Assembly (NCBI RefSeq): GCF_902167145.1
Contig: NC_050099.1
Span: 11,980,434-12,044,433, forward strand
From: Zea mays
Taxonomy: Eukaryota > Streptophyta > Magnoliopsida > Poales > Poaceae
Direction: 5' to 3'
Length of the DNA: 64,000 bases
The position numbers and the translations under genes are program-made. Position 1 is the stretch's first letter. Each line of letters starts with the position of its first letter. Positions 34,231 to 46,103 of the stretch are shown in pieces. The notes beneath the pieces are model-generated. The model worked only from the letters and a program-made list of their open reading frames with translations, was not told the DNA's origin and made no database searches.

Positions 34231-35148
34231 TGTCGGCGTTTCGAGACCGGGGGGTCCCTAAGCCGACGAGTGAATGTGCCGCGTGCCCCAGCCCAGATGG
34301 GTCGAGCGCGTGGGCGAGCGCGAAGGGGGGAAGCGAGGTGGCCGGAGACGGGCGTGAGAGAGGTGGAAATCCCGCGACCTTCGTGTTCGTCCCGCGCCCA
34401 GGTCGGGTGCGCTTGCAGTAGGGGGTTACAAGCGTCCACGCGGGTGAGGGAAGCGAGCGGCCCCAAGAGAGCGCCTGTCTCGTCCTCGTCCCCGCGCGGC
34501 CAACCTTCTCTAAGAAGGCCCTGGTCCTTCCTTTTATAGGCGTAAGGAGAGGATCCAGGTGTACAATGGGGGTGTAGCAGAGTGCTACGTGTCTAGCGGG
34601 GGAGAGCTAGCGCCCTAAGTACATGCCAATGTGGCAGCCGGAGAGATCTTGGCACCCAGCTGGTGTGATGTCGTGGCTGTCGGAGAAGCAACGGAGCCTG
34701 GCGGAGGGACAGCTGTCGGAGCGGTTGAGTCCTTGCTGACGTCCTCCTGCTTCCGTAAGAGAGCTGAGAGTCGCCGTCGTCACAGGGCTTGCGGGGCGCC
34801 ATCATTGCCTATCTGGCGGAGCTAGCCAGATGGGACACCGGTCTTGTTCTCTGCGGCCCGAGTCGGCTCGGGGCAGGGTGATGATGGCGCTTCCTGTTGA
34901 CGTGGCTGGCCTGCGCCCTAGGTCGGGTGACGTGGAGGCTCCTCCGAAGCCGAGGTCGAGTCTGTCTTCCATGGCCGAGGTCGAGCCCGAGCCCCTGGGT
35001 CGGGCGAGGCGGAGGTCGTTCGGCAGAGGCCAGGGCGGAGTCCGAGCCCTGGGGTCGGGCGAAGCGGAGATCGTCGTCTTCCGGGGCCTAGCCCGAGTCC
35101 GAGCCCTAGGTCGGGCGGAGCGGAGTTCGCCGTCTTCCGGGGCTTAGC
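34231..35148 (-). repeat. 3' LTR of the Huck-like element, outer part
   Basis: The first 918 bp of the left LTR as read on the plus strand. It includes the minus-strand TATA box (TATAAAAG, 34531-34538). It is cut at 35144-35148 (TTAGC) by the nested long-LTR element; the rest resumes at 43859. Confidence 0.93.
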
Positions 35149-38100
35149 TGTAAACCCTAAAATATAAGTTTAAGAAAATTATAATTTTTTTATTGGAAGA
35201 ATAAAAATTAGAGTTGATGAGTTATTTTTCTTTCATGCATACAAGCATTTAGCTAAATGGATAAAATAGTGAAAAAAATAAATAAATAAAATTTAATTAT
35301 GCATCATGCTGATTTTTGAATGTGTATCTAGTTTTATTTAAAATCTAATCTTAGACTTGAAATTCATATCATAGTTGAATATAGTAATCCAAAAAAATTT
35401 CGAAATAGAAAATTAAAAAAAAGGGAAAGAGCATAATTGTGTAAGGACCAAAATTGCTCAGCCCATCACCTAATCCCATTCCGTCGGCCACAGCACGTCA
35501 GCACCCCTCCAAAATCCTTTTCTTTATTCATTTGTAATCCTTTTCTTTATTCATTTGCCATAACCTGTGTCACCATATATCAGCATGACATAAGCATGCA
35601 AATTAACGCAGCCGTATAAGTCTTATACGTATACCGGCCGCGAGAAACCAACGTTGCCAATTTCACAGCCGGCTGATCAGTGGGGCTCCCGGGACTGGGT
35701 CCTCTTCTTTCGCCCTGGGTGGCTTGCATGCTGCTAGTCGCCTGTATTGCCGCCATATCCGTTAGATTCGTTGGGATTCCAGGGGAAGTAGTTAAGATTT
35801 GATCATCACCCTGCTTATTAGTAAACACCGCGCATCCCGTGCTCTTGGAATCTATACACAGCCTCGTCGAGTCGTCCCCTTTTCCCCTCCTCTCCATCGT
35901 TGCCACATAATCCACGCCAGCACCCGATGCAGCCTCGGCACGTTCTCCTCTCCATCGTTGCCGCGGCCGCCTGGGGTCTCGCCGGGAAAAGTGGTCCGCT
36001 GCGGATGCTCCTGCGTGGGGGTAGCCCTGCTCGCCCGGCGTCCCCAACCCTGCGTACAGCGCTGGCGCTGTTCCTCTTCTCCTCCCTGTTCGCCCAAAGT
36101 AGTGCGCCGTCGTGAGTGAACCCCGTCCATCCGTCGATTAACCACGATTCCTCGACGGAGCTGGGTACCGCGCTGCTGGGTGGGCACCAACGGTGAACTC
36201 CGTCCGCGCCGCTGTCTCATCCTCTGGCGCGAACTCGCGGGACTCGCCGTCGCGTGTGGCTGGACGTGTGGTAGCTCGGTGCGGCGGCTGTTCTTCGCCG
36301 GGATATTAGCCGGACTCGCACCGCGTAGGGGTCCACCATCGCGCGCCAAGAGCACCGTGCGGGCGTGGCTGATTTCCCCCAGGCAGGAACTTCACCTCCG
36401 AACTGACCACGGCGCATGGACCTCGGGTGAGAACCCTTAGCCGCTTCTGTTTAATTCATCCATGCTTGTAGTACTCTGTAGGCTAGGATTTCAGGGCTCT
36501 GACGACCGGTGCGTCGTGGGCTGGTGATAATGTTTAGTGGGCGCTGCTGTTCTGGGAGCTCGCTGCGCCATGGTGGCCCTCGGACGCTCCCTGGACTGCC
36601 TTGCGAGGCGAGAGGATTGGCGAGGGAGGTTGAAGATGGACTGGGCGCCGTAGATTGAGAATGGGTGGTCCCGATTAGCTTAACTTAACGCTTCAGATGA
36701 ACGAATCTAGGGCGCTGGTTCGTAGACGATCGGTTAGATTTGATCATGGCGTGAATCACTGCTGATCGCTGATCTCTGATCGGGCGGCAGTAGAAACGTA
36801 CCGGTTCATCTTTTAGCAGATGTAATCGTGGCCCTTCGGTTCAGATCGGACGGCCAGAACTGTTCCGATACCCCCCTTCGGCTGTGGCATTTTGTGTAAG
36901 AGTCCCTGGACCTATTGCTAATCAGCCCGCCATCCGCGGAAGTTCAAAAAGAATTACGATTCAGTCCTTTTTATTCCGGATAGGTCCCTGTCCTTTAGGA
37001 AAATTGAATCTGACGTCCTACTATTGGCCAGAAAATTATTATTAAACATAAAATTTATCCATAAACTTGTTTAATTAATAACTTTCACATTTTAACTCCG
37101 TTTTGCCCCGTTCTAATTGCGTTGGACCCGTATTAACATTGACTACGCCATAGTAAAATTATTTTACCATGTAACATGTTCTCAAAAATAAATAATTAAT
37201 TTGTCCAACCCATGGTTATTGAATTAACATGTTTAATGTGAGTTACTATGGGATTTTAATTATGATCATCTACTGGAATATGATTCTATTATAACTAAGA
37301 TTAAAAGTTGAGTTAGCTACATCTTTTCTCACATGACTTATTTTAATCACCATAATATATAGTTTTATTGATTAATCACTTAGAACCTGGTAAATCATAT
37401 CTCCTTAACCACGACTCGATCTTAGTGGTTCTCGATCCCTCGATTTCGTTACGACGCGTAGATCATTATTATTCGGTTTGTACTTATGTTTGGTGTGATG
37501 TTAATTTTGTCTATACCATGTCTGTTTGTATTGCTACGACTAGCGCGAGGACACGTGTCATCTGAAAAGCAAGTTGGTACCTGGAATCTCAAGTGCCAGG
37601 CAAGTTGTGCCCTTGATCACTTCTTTTACCCACTCATGTTCTAATTAATCATAATGATCTGCATAGGTTAATTTTGATGGGACCTAATAGGTTACCCTAG
37701 TTTGTTTATCCTGAATACCTTGTTTAACCCCTGAATCACTTGGGTAGTTCTGCTACTGCTTTATATGGATTTGGGTTAATATTTCATTATATCTATGTTC
37801 CAATTATGTTGTTATTTTATTTATGTTCATGACAAGATCATTAAATGTTAATTGGAACATAGAGCTTAACTTGAGAAACACGTGCCACCACAAGGGTTTA
37901 TGGACGCCCTTGGCTGACTAATTAGGAAAGCTAGTGGAGGACTACCTTACCCGAAAGGGGCAAGGGCAGTAGGGGAGTGGTCAGTGTAGGGAGGACCTCG
38001 GGAGGATTTTGCTGCGATGGCGGTCCTGCAAGGGATTCCTGCATTGGAGCTTCCCATAAACTGTAGCGGGTTTTCTGAAGCTAGTGGAACTTTGTAAAGG

Positions 38101-38834
38101 CCTCGTAGTGTTACCCTGCCTCGCCTCCTCGGTAGAGGTGTATGGGAAGTCGCGATCCCTTGGCAGATGGGTAACATGACTTGTGGGTAAAGGGTACCAC
38201 CTCTGCAGAGTGTAAAACTGGTATACTAGCCGAGCTCACGGTCATGAGCAGCTCAGGACTCTCTGATGATTAATTTATGGAACTAAATTCAATTTGTCAT
38301 ATGCATTGCATCGCAGGTGATGTTGTTACTTTTGTTCTACTACTTAATTGGGTTGGTATTTACTTATACTTAGTAATTGCTAATAAAATTTTGACCAACT
38401 TTAAAAGCAATGCTCAGCTCTAACCATCCTCTTTGGTAAGCCTTACACTTCACGTGAGCTCCCACCTTTGGCGAGTTCATGCACATTATTCCCCACAACT
38501 TGTTGAGCGATGAACGTATGTGAGCTCACTCTTGCTGTCTCACACCCCCCCCACAGGCCAAGAACAGGTACCGCAGGATGAGGCGCATGGAGGATGCTGT
38601 GGCGAGTTCGTGAGAGATCTAGGCCGTCGTCTCCCAGTCAACTTTGGGTTGCTGGACCGTTGTCTACTTATAATGTAATTATTTATTTATTTTGTATAGA
38701 ACTCCTGTTATGTAGTAAAGATGTGACATTCGATCCTGTGCCATGATTCATCATATGTGTGAGACTTGGTCCCAGCACACCTGGTGATTATGTTCGCGCC
38801 CGGGTCTTGGTGCCCCTAAAATCCGGGTGTGACA
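35149..38834 (+). repeat. 5' LTR of the LARD element
   Basis: 3686 bp from TGTAAACCC to GGGTGTGACA. AT-rich for its first 270 bp, then a GC-rich island (about 35640-36460) with several short, overlapping ORFs on both strands, then AT-rich again. The ORFs have no recognisable domains and I do not call them genes. Confidence 0.95.
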
Positions 38835-40167
38835 GAAGTGGTATCAGAGGGAATGTTGACTGTAGGACGAAACCTAGATAGAACTGGACAACCAATACTT
38901 ACTTACCTTACTCTGATTCTTTTCTAAACTCATCTTAATCTTTTCTCATCTATTTCCGCTTACTCTGATTATTCTTACCTTTTTCTTCTAAAGACAAAAG
39001 TGGATTTCACACTTTGAAATCTTGTGCCTAAAGTGATCTTTAGGAATAGGAGACCTACCCTTAGGAACAAAATCAAAACTATTTTTTTTGCAAATATTTG
39101 TATGCCTGAATGTTTGTTCTTATGATACTTGTTTGATTTGGATCTTTGATTGAGTGTGATGAGTTGTGGAGTAATGTCCACAATTACATCTGCATATACA
39201 TATAGGCATAAAGGATAATATTTATAAAATAACTAGATAAACTAGGTTATCCCTCATTAAAATATCTAGCCTAACAATATCTATCTCATCTTAAAAATTC
39301 TATCCTACACTCATAGATCCATCTTATCTTAACAGATACTCTATCTTGAAAAGATTTTATCTCATCCTAATAGATCTAACTGACCTTAAAAGATTCTATC
39401 TTATCCTTATGGATTCATCTTGCCCTAATAAGCATATTTATCCTGCACTAGTGTAACAACCATGATCTAATCCAATGTAATTAGATATTATCTAGTCTAA
39501 TCTAATTATACCAATCTAATCTAGATCCCATCTAATCTAATATGATCCAATCTAAAGTGAGTCATCTAACATGTTAGTTAATCTTGGTGAAATAGATTAA
39601 ACTCTACTTCTATAGTCATGTTTTAACCTAAAATTGGTGCCCTGCACTAACTTGGTCATATACAACCAACCTAACCTACATGTTGGGTTGCATAACCTGC
39701 CTAACCCGACCTAGAAGCAAAACAACAAGACAGATTCTGTTTAAACTTATTTAACTCATAACCACCGACTAACCTATTTTGTTTACCTACGAAACTGCCT
39801 TAACCGCATATCTCTAATTCGGATAACAACATCAAGAACGAAGACCAAAGAGGATCAACGTCATCAAGAAAGGATAAGCACCAACTCAAGTCTTCAAAGA
39901 TCAAGTTGAATCGCCAGCGGAATCAAGATCCACGGTTCTGGATGAAGTCTTTCCTTATTATACTCTACCTTGCCACAACCTATACTTGTCATAACCGTAC
40001 CTCATCTGATATAATAAATGTCTAGACATACATATACATATAAAAAAAACTTAAAACAAAACTTTGATTCCCAAAACCAAATGAGAAACTAAAATTCTAG
40101 ACCAAACTTATTGTATCCTCCTTCTTACTAATCTCGAGGACGAGATTATTTTTAAGGGGGTAGGATT
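38835..40167 (+). other. Internal region of the LARD element
   Basis: Opens with GAAG and the primer site TGGTATCAGAGG (38839-38850), complementary to initiator tRNA(Met). The middle (39240-39560) is degenerate AT-rich repeats of ATCTTATCCTAA- and ATCTAATCTA-like words. It closes with CTCGAGGACGAGATTATTTT and a polypurine tract AAGGGGGTAGGATT ending at 40167. No ORF above about 70 codons. Confidence 0.85.
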
Positions 40168-43100
40168 TGTAAACCCTAAAATATAAGTTTAAGAAAATTA
40201 TAATTTTTTTATTGGAAGAATAAAAATTAGAGTTGATGAGTTATTTTTCTTTCATGCATACAAGCATTTAGCTAAATGGATAAAATAGTGAAAAAAATAA
40301 ATAAATAAAATTTAATTATGCATCATGCTGATTTTTGAATGTGTATCTAGTTTTATTTAAAATCTAATCTTAGACTTGAAATTCATATCATAGTTGAATA
40401 TAGTAATCCAAAAAAATTTCGAAATAGAAAATTAAAAAAAAGGGAAAGAGCATAATTGTGTAAGGACCAAAATTGCTCAGCCCATCACCTAATCCCATTC
40501 CGTCGGCCACAGCACGTCAGCACCCCTCCAAAATCCTTTTCTTTATTCATTTGTAATCCTTTTCTTTATTCATTTGCCATAACCTGTGTCACCATATACC
40601 AGCATGACATAAGCATGCAAATTAACGCAGCCGTATAAGTCTTATACGTATACCGGCCGCGAGAAACCAACGTTGCCAATTTCACAGCCGGCTGATCAGT
40701 GGGGCTCCCGGGACTGGGTCCTCTTCTTTCGCCCTGGGTGGCTTGCATGCTGCTAGTCGCCTGTATTGCCGCCATATCCGTTAGATTCGTTGGGATTCCA
40801 GGGGAAGTAGTTAAGATTTGATCATCACCCTGCTTATTAGTAAACACCGCGCATCCCGTGCTCTTGGAATCTATACACAGCCTCGTCGAGTCGTCCCCTT
40901 TTCCCCTCCTCTCCATCGTTGCCACATAATCCACGCCAGCACCCGATGCAGCCTCGGCACGTTCTCCTCTCCATCGTTGCCGCGGCCGCCTGGGGTCTCG
41001 CCGGGAAAAGTGGTCCGCTGCGGATGCTCCTGCGTGGGGGTAGCCCTGCTCGCCCGGCGTCCCCAACCCTGCGTACAGCGCTGGCGCTGTTCCTCTTCTC
41101 CTCCCTGTTCGCCCAAAGTAGTGCGCCGTCGTGAGTGAACCCCGTCCATCCGTCGATTAACCACGATTCCTCGACGGAGCTGGGTACCGCGCTGCTGGGT
41201 GGGCACCAACGGTGAACTCCGTCCGCGCCGCTGTCTCATCCTCTGGCGCGAACTCGCGGGACTCGCCGTCGCGTGTGGCTGGACGTGTGGTAGCTCGGTG
41301 CGGCGGCTGTTCTTCGCCGGGATATTAGCCGGACTCGCACCGCGTAGGGGTCCACCATCGCGCGCCAAGAGCACCGTGCGGGCGTGGCTGATTTCCCCCA
41401 GGCAGGAACTTCACCTCCGAACTGACCACGGCGCATGGACCTCGGGTGAGAACCCTTAGCCGCTTCTGTTTAATTCATCCATGCTTGTAGTACTCTGTAG
41501 GCTAGGATTTCAGGGCTCTGACGACCGGTGCGTCGTGGGCTGGTGATAATGTTTAGTGGGCGCTGCTGTTCTGGGAGCTCGCTGCGCCATGGTGGCCCTC
41601 GGACGCTCCCTGGACTGCCTTGCGAGGCGAGAGGATTGGCGAGGGAGGTTGAAGATGGACTGGGCGCCGTAGATTGAGAATGGGTGGTCCCGATTAGCTT
41701 AACTTAACGCTTCAGATGAACGAATCTAGGGCGCTGGTTCGTAGACGATCGGTTAGATTTGATCATGGCGTGAATCACTGCTGATCGCTGATCTCTGATC
41801 GGGCGGCAGTAGAAACGTACCGGTTCATCTTTTAGCAGATGTAATCGTGGCCCTTCGGTTCAGATCGGACGGCCAGAACTGTTCCGATACCCCCCTTCGG
41901 CTGTGGCATTTTGTGTAAGAGTCCCTGGACCTATTGCTAATCAGCCCGCCATCCGCGGAAGTTCAAAAAGAATTACGATTCAGTCCTTTTTATTCCGGAT
42001 AGGTCCCTGTCCTTTAGGAAAATTGAATCTGACGTCCTACTATTGGCCAGAAAATTATTATTAAACATAAAATTTATCCATAAACTTGTTTAATTAATAA
42101 CTTTCACATTTTAACTCCGTTTTGCCCCGTTCTAATTGCGTTGGACCCGTATTAACATTGACTACGCCATAGTAAAATTATTTTACCATGTAACATGTTC
42201 TCAAAAATAAATAATTAATTTGTCCAACCCATGGTTATTGAATTAACATGTTTAATGTGAGTTACTATGGGATTTTAATTATGATCATCTACTGGAATAT
42301 GATTCTATTATAACTAAGATTAAAAGTTGAGTTAGCTACATCTTTTCTCACATGACTTATTTTAATCACCATAATATATAGTTTTATTGATTAATCACTT
42401 AGAACCTGGTAAATCATATCTCCTTAACCACGACTCGATCTTAGTGGTTCTCGATCCCTCGATTTCGTTACGACGCGTAGATCATTATTATTCGGTTTGT
42501 ACTTATGTTTGGTGTGATGTTAATTTTGTCTATACCATGTCTGTTTGTATTGCTACGACTAGCGCGAGGACACGTGTCATCTGAAAAGCAAGTTGGTACC
42601 TGGAATCTCAAGTGCCAGGCAAGTTGTGCCCTTGATCACTTCTTTTACCCACTCATGTTCTAATTAATCATAATGATCTGCATAGGTTAATTTTGATGGG
42701 ACCTAATAGGTTACCCTAGTTTGTTTATCCTGAATACCTTGTTTAACCCCTGAATCACTTGGGTAGTTCTGCTACTGCTTTATATGGATTTGGGTTAATA
42801 TTTCATTATATCTATGTTCCAATTATGTTGTTATTTTATTTATGTTCATGACAAGATCATTAAATGTTAATTGGAACATAGAGCTTAACTTGAGAAACAC
42901 GTGCCACCACAAGGGTTTATGGACGCCCTTGGCTGACTAATTAGGAAAGCTAGTGGAGGACTACCTTACCCGAAAGGGGCAAGGGCAGTAGGGGAGTGGT
43001 CAGTGTAGGGAGGACCTCGGGAGGATTTTGCTGCGATGGCGGTCCTGCAAGGGATTCCTGCATTGGAGCTTCCCATAAACTGTAGCGGGTTTTCTGAAGC

Positions 43101-43853
43101 TAGTGGAACTTTGTAAAGGCCTCGTAGTGTTACCCTGCCTCGCCTCCTCGGTAGAGGTGTATGGGAAGTCGCGATCCCTTGGCAGATGGGTAACATGACT
43201 TGTGGGTAAAGGGTACCACCTCTGCAGAGTGTAAAACTGGTATACTAGCCGAGCTCACGGTCATGAGCAGCTCAGGACTCTCTGATGATTAATTTATGGA
43301 ACTAAATTCAATTTGTCATATGCATTGCATCGCAGGTGATGTTGTTACTTTTGTTCTACTACTTAATTGGGTTGGTATTTACTTATACTTAGTAATTGCT
43401 AATAAAATTTTGACCAACTTTAAAAGCAATGCTCAGCTCTAACCATCCTCTTTGGTAAGCCTTACACTTCACGTGAGCTCCCACCTTTGGCGAGTTCATG
43501 CACATTATTCCCCACAACTTGTTGAGCGATGAACGTATGTGAGCTCACTCTTGCTGTCTCACACCCCCCCCACAGGCCAAGAACAGGTACCGCAGGATGA
43601 GGCGCATGGAGGATGCTGTGGCGAGTTCGTGAGAGATCTAGGCCGTCGTCTCCCAGTCAACTTTGGGTTGCTGGACCGTTGTCTACTTATAATGTAATTA
43701 TTTATTTATTTTGTATAGAACTCCTGTTATGTAGTAAAGATGTGACATTCGATCCTGTGCCATGATTCATCATATGTGTGAGACTTGGTCCCAGCACACC
43801 TGGTGATTATGTTCGCGCCCGGGTCTTGGTGCCCCTAAAATCCGGGTGTGACA
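40168..43853 (+). repeat. 3' LTR of the LARD element
   Basis: 3686 bp, same length as the 5' LTR at a constant offset of 5019. All ORF translations in the two copies agree except where one T/C change near 40599 removes a stop. Confidence 0.95.
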
Positions 43854-43858
43854 TTAGC

Positions 43859-44668
43859 CTGAGTCCGAGCCCTGGGTCGGGCGGAGCGGAGTTCGCCGTC
43901 TTCCGGGGCCTAGCCCGAGTCCGAGCCCTGGGTCGGGCGGAGCGGAGTTCGCCGTCTTCCGGGGCTTAGCCCGAGTCCAAGCCCTGGGTCGGGCGGAGCG
44001 GAGTTCGCCGTCTTCCGGGGCCTAGCCCGAGTCCGAGCCCTGGGTCGGGCGGAGCGGAGTTCGCCGTCTTCCGGGGCCTTGCCCGAGTCCGAGCCCTGGG
44101 TCGGGCGGAGCGGAGTTCGCCGTCTTCCGAGGCTTAGCCCGAGTCCGAGCCCTGGGTCGGGCGGAGCGGAGTTTCCTATGGCGCCTTTGGCAGGGCCTGA
44201 CTGCCTGTCAATCTCACTCTGTCAAGTGGCACTGCAGTCGGAGTGGCGCAGGCGGCGCTGTCCTTCTGTCAGACCGGTCAGTGGAGCGGCGAAGTGACGG
44301 CGGTCACTTCGGCTCTGCCGGGGGGCGCGCGTCAGGATAAAGGTGTCAGGCCACCTTTGCGTTAAATGCTCCTGCGACTCGGTCGGTCGGCGCGGCGATT
44401 TAGTCAGGGTTGCTTCTTAGCGAAGGCAAGGCCTCGGGCGAGCCGGAGACGTGTCCGCCGTTGGAGGGGGGCCTCGGGCGAGACGGAAATCCCTCGGGGT
44501 TGGCTGCCCTAGTCCGAGGCTAGGCTCGGGCGAGGCGTGATCGAGTCGCTCGTGTGGACTGATCCCTGACTTAATCGCACCCATCAGGCCTCTGCAGCTT
44601 TATGCTGATGGGGGTTACCAGCTGAGAATTAGGCGTCTTGAGGGTACCCCTAATTATGGTCCTCGACA
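43859..44668 (-). repeat. 3' LTR of the Huck-like element, inner part
   Basis: Completes the LTR begun at 34231: 810 bp ending GGTCCTCGACA. It carries further copies of a 56-bp minisatellite (43859-44175). On the minus strand the polypurine tract (CTCGGGGGCTAC) lies immediately inside, at 44669-44685. Confidence 0.9.
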
Positions 44669-45958
44669 GTAGCCCCCGAGCCTCGAAGGGAGTGTTAGCA
44701 CTCGCTTGGAGGCTTTCGTCGCACTTTTTTGCAAGGGGACCAGCCTTTCTCGGTTGCATTTTGTTCCGGTGGGTGCGCGCGAGCGCACCCGCCGGGTGTA
44801 GCCCCCGAGGCCTCGGGGGAGTGGTTTCACTCCTCCGAGGTCTTAATGCCTTGCGTAATGCTTCGGCTGGTCTGGTTGTTCCCTCATGCGAACTGGTCGT
44901 AGCCCGGGTGCACGGTCGGGGCCCAAGTTCTCGGGCTGGTATGTTGACGCTGTCAACGGTTCGGCCGGAGCCGGTTTTGCGAGAGCAGCCCCTGAGCCTC
45001 CGCACAGGGCGAGAGGGCGATCAGGGACAAACTCGGCTTTTTTACATACGCCCCTACGTCGCCTTTCCGCAAGGAGGAGGGGGGGAGAGCGCCATGTTAC
45101 CCTCGATGGGCACCGAACATGGTGTCTCCGGTGAGCTGCAAGCGGGTAATCCGAGTGGACGTCCGTGCCCCGTTCGTTGGGGGTCGGCTAGGGGCCCAGA
45201 GGCACGCCCAAAAGTACCTGCGGGTGATCTGCCGGACCCGGTCCCCTGGCGACGGGTCCGAGGGCTCGATGCCTCCCTCCGATGGGATTCCGTTACAAGA
45301 TCGCTCCCGCTGGTCTCGGAAATGTCCTAGGGTACCTCGGGAGCGCAGCCCGAGCCTTGGCTATGTATCGAACGTACCCCTGGTCATCCCTCGCTCGGCG
45401 TCTGAGGCGACTGTGAACCCTTCGGGGGCCAGCCTTCGAACCCCTGATCAGTAATGGGCGCGGAGCCCGAGTAGCCTGAGGCGGCCATGAAGCCCTTCGG
45501 GGGGCCGGCCTTCGAACCCCTGACCAGTAGTGGGTGTAGGGCCCACGCGATCTGAGGCGGCTGTTGAACCCCTCGGGGGGCCAGCCTTCGAACCTCTGAT
45601 CAGTAGGGGGGGCTCGGAGCCCGGTTCCTTCACAGGGAAGGATCCTTTTCGGGGTATCCCCCTTTCCCGGTCCCTATTGCAAGAGATAGAGAAAGAGGAA
45701 AAAGGAAAAGGATACGAAATCGAACGACGTGGCGTACCTTTCTTGGCGCGGTTATTACGGCGAAGGCGAAGCGTCGCCCGCTTCTCCTGCCAGAAGCGCC
45801 GCTTGTTCCGCCGCGGAGTTAATGCGACGGGGCGAGTGGTTGGCGGGGCGGCCGTTGCGCGTGCGCGTGCTGTTCGAGGAACGACTGTTTCGCTTTGCGT
45901 TTTTTGAATCCCGCGTCCGGTCCGGGCGGAACGCTGGAAACGGTCTCGCCCTGGTCTT
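44669..45958. other. Huck spacer with 75-bp tandem repeats
   Basis: GC-rich non-coding interior between the 3' LTR and the antisense gene. Three copies of a 74-76-bp unit start at CTGAGGCG (45402, 45476, 45552) and share CCAGCCTTCGAACC..TGATCAGTA. Long plus-strand ORFs here (for example 44638-45330) look like chance openings in GC-rich DNA. Confidence 0.6.
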
Positions 45959-45964
45959 TATATA
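45959..45964 (+). promoter_or_regulatory. TATA box of the antisense gene
   Basis: TTTATATACCC lies 140 bp before the ATG at 46104, in a GC-rich surrounding and on the same strand as the antisense gene. The spacing suits a plant core promoter. Transcription from it has not been shown here. Confidence 0.55.
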
Positions 45965-46103
45965 CCCGGGAGAGGGTTTGGTGACGGTTCTTCGCTCCGC
46001 TCCCTGCCTCTTCCTTTAGGTTTTCGCAACCCGAGAGACCTTAGCCAGAGAAGAGGAAACCACCCTTCCTGTCTCTTGCGCCGCCATCCCTTCCGTTTTG
46101 GTG

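Larger units (their letters stand above)
35149..43853 (+). mobile_element. Non-autonomous long-LTR retrotransposon (LARD type)
   Basis: 8705 bp with two LTRs of exactly 3686 bp and only 1333 bp of interior, flanked by a perfect 5-bp duplication TTAGC (35144-35148 and 43854-43858). The primer site (38839-38850) and a polypurine tract before the second LTR (40153-40167) set the plus-strand orientation. There is no gag or pol. Long LTRs, a Met-type primer site and the CTCGAGGACGAGATT text before the polypurine tract point to a derivative of the Del/Tekay chromovirus lineage, moved in trans. By eye the LTRs differ at one base (T at about 35580, C at the matching 40599). Confidence 0.92.

Noticed and set aside
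35580..36440. Several 60-170-codon ORFs in the LARD LTR, repeated at 40566-41459
   Set aside because: They overlap on both strands, lack domains and are duplicated only because they are in both LTRs of one element; GC-rich chance openings.
44638..45330. 230-codon plus-strand ORF in the Huck spacer
   Set aside because: It begins inside the LTR, crosses the polypurine tract and tandem-repeat spacer, and shows no domain or splice pattern.
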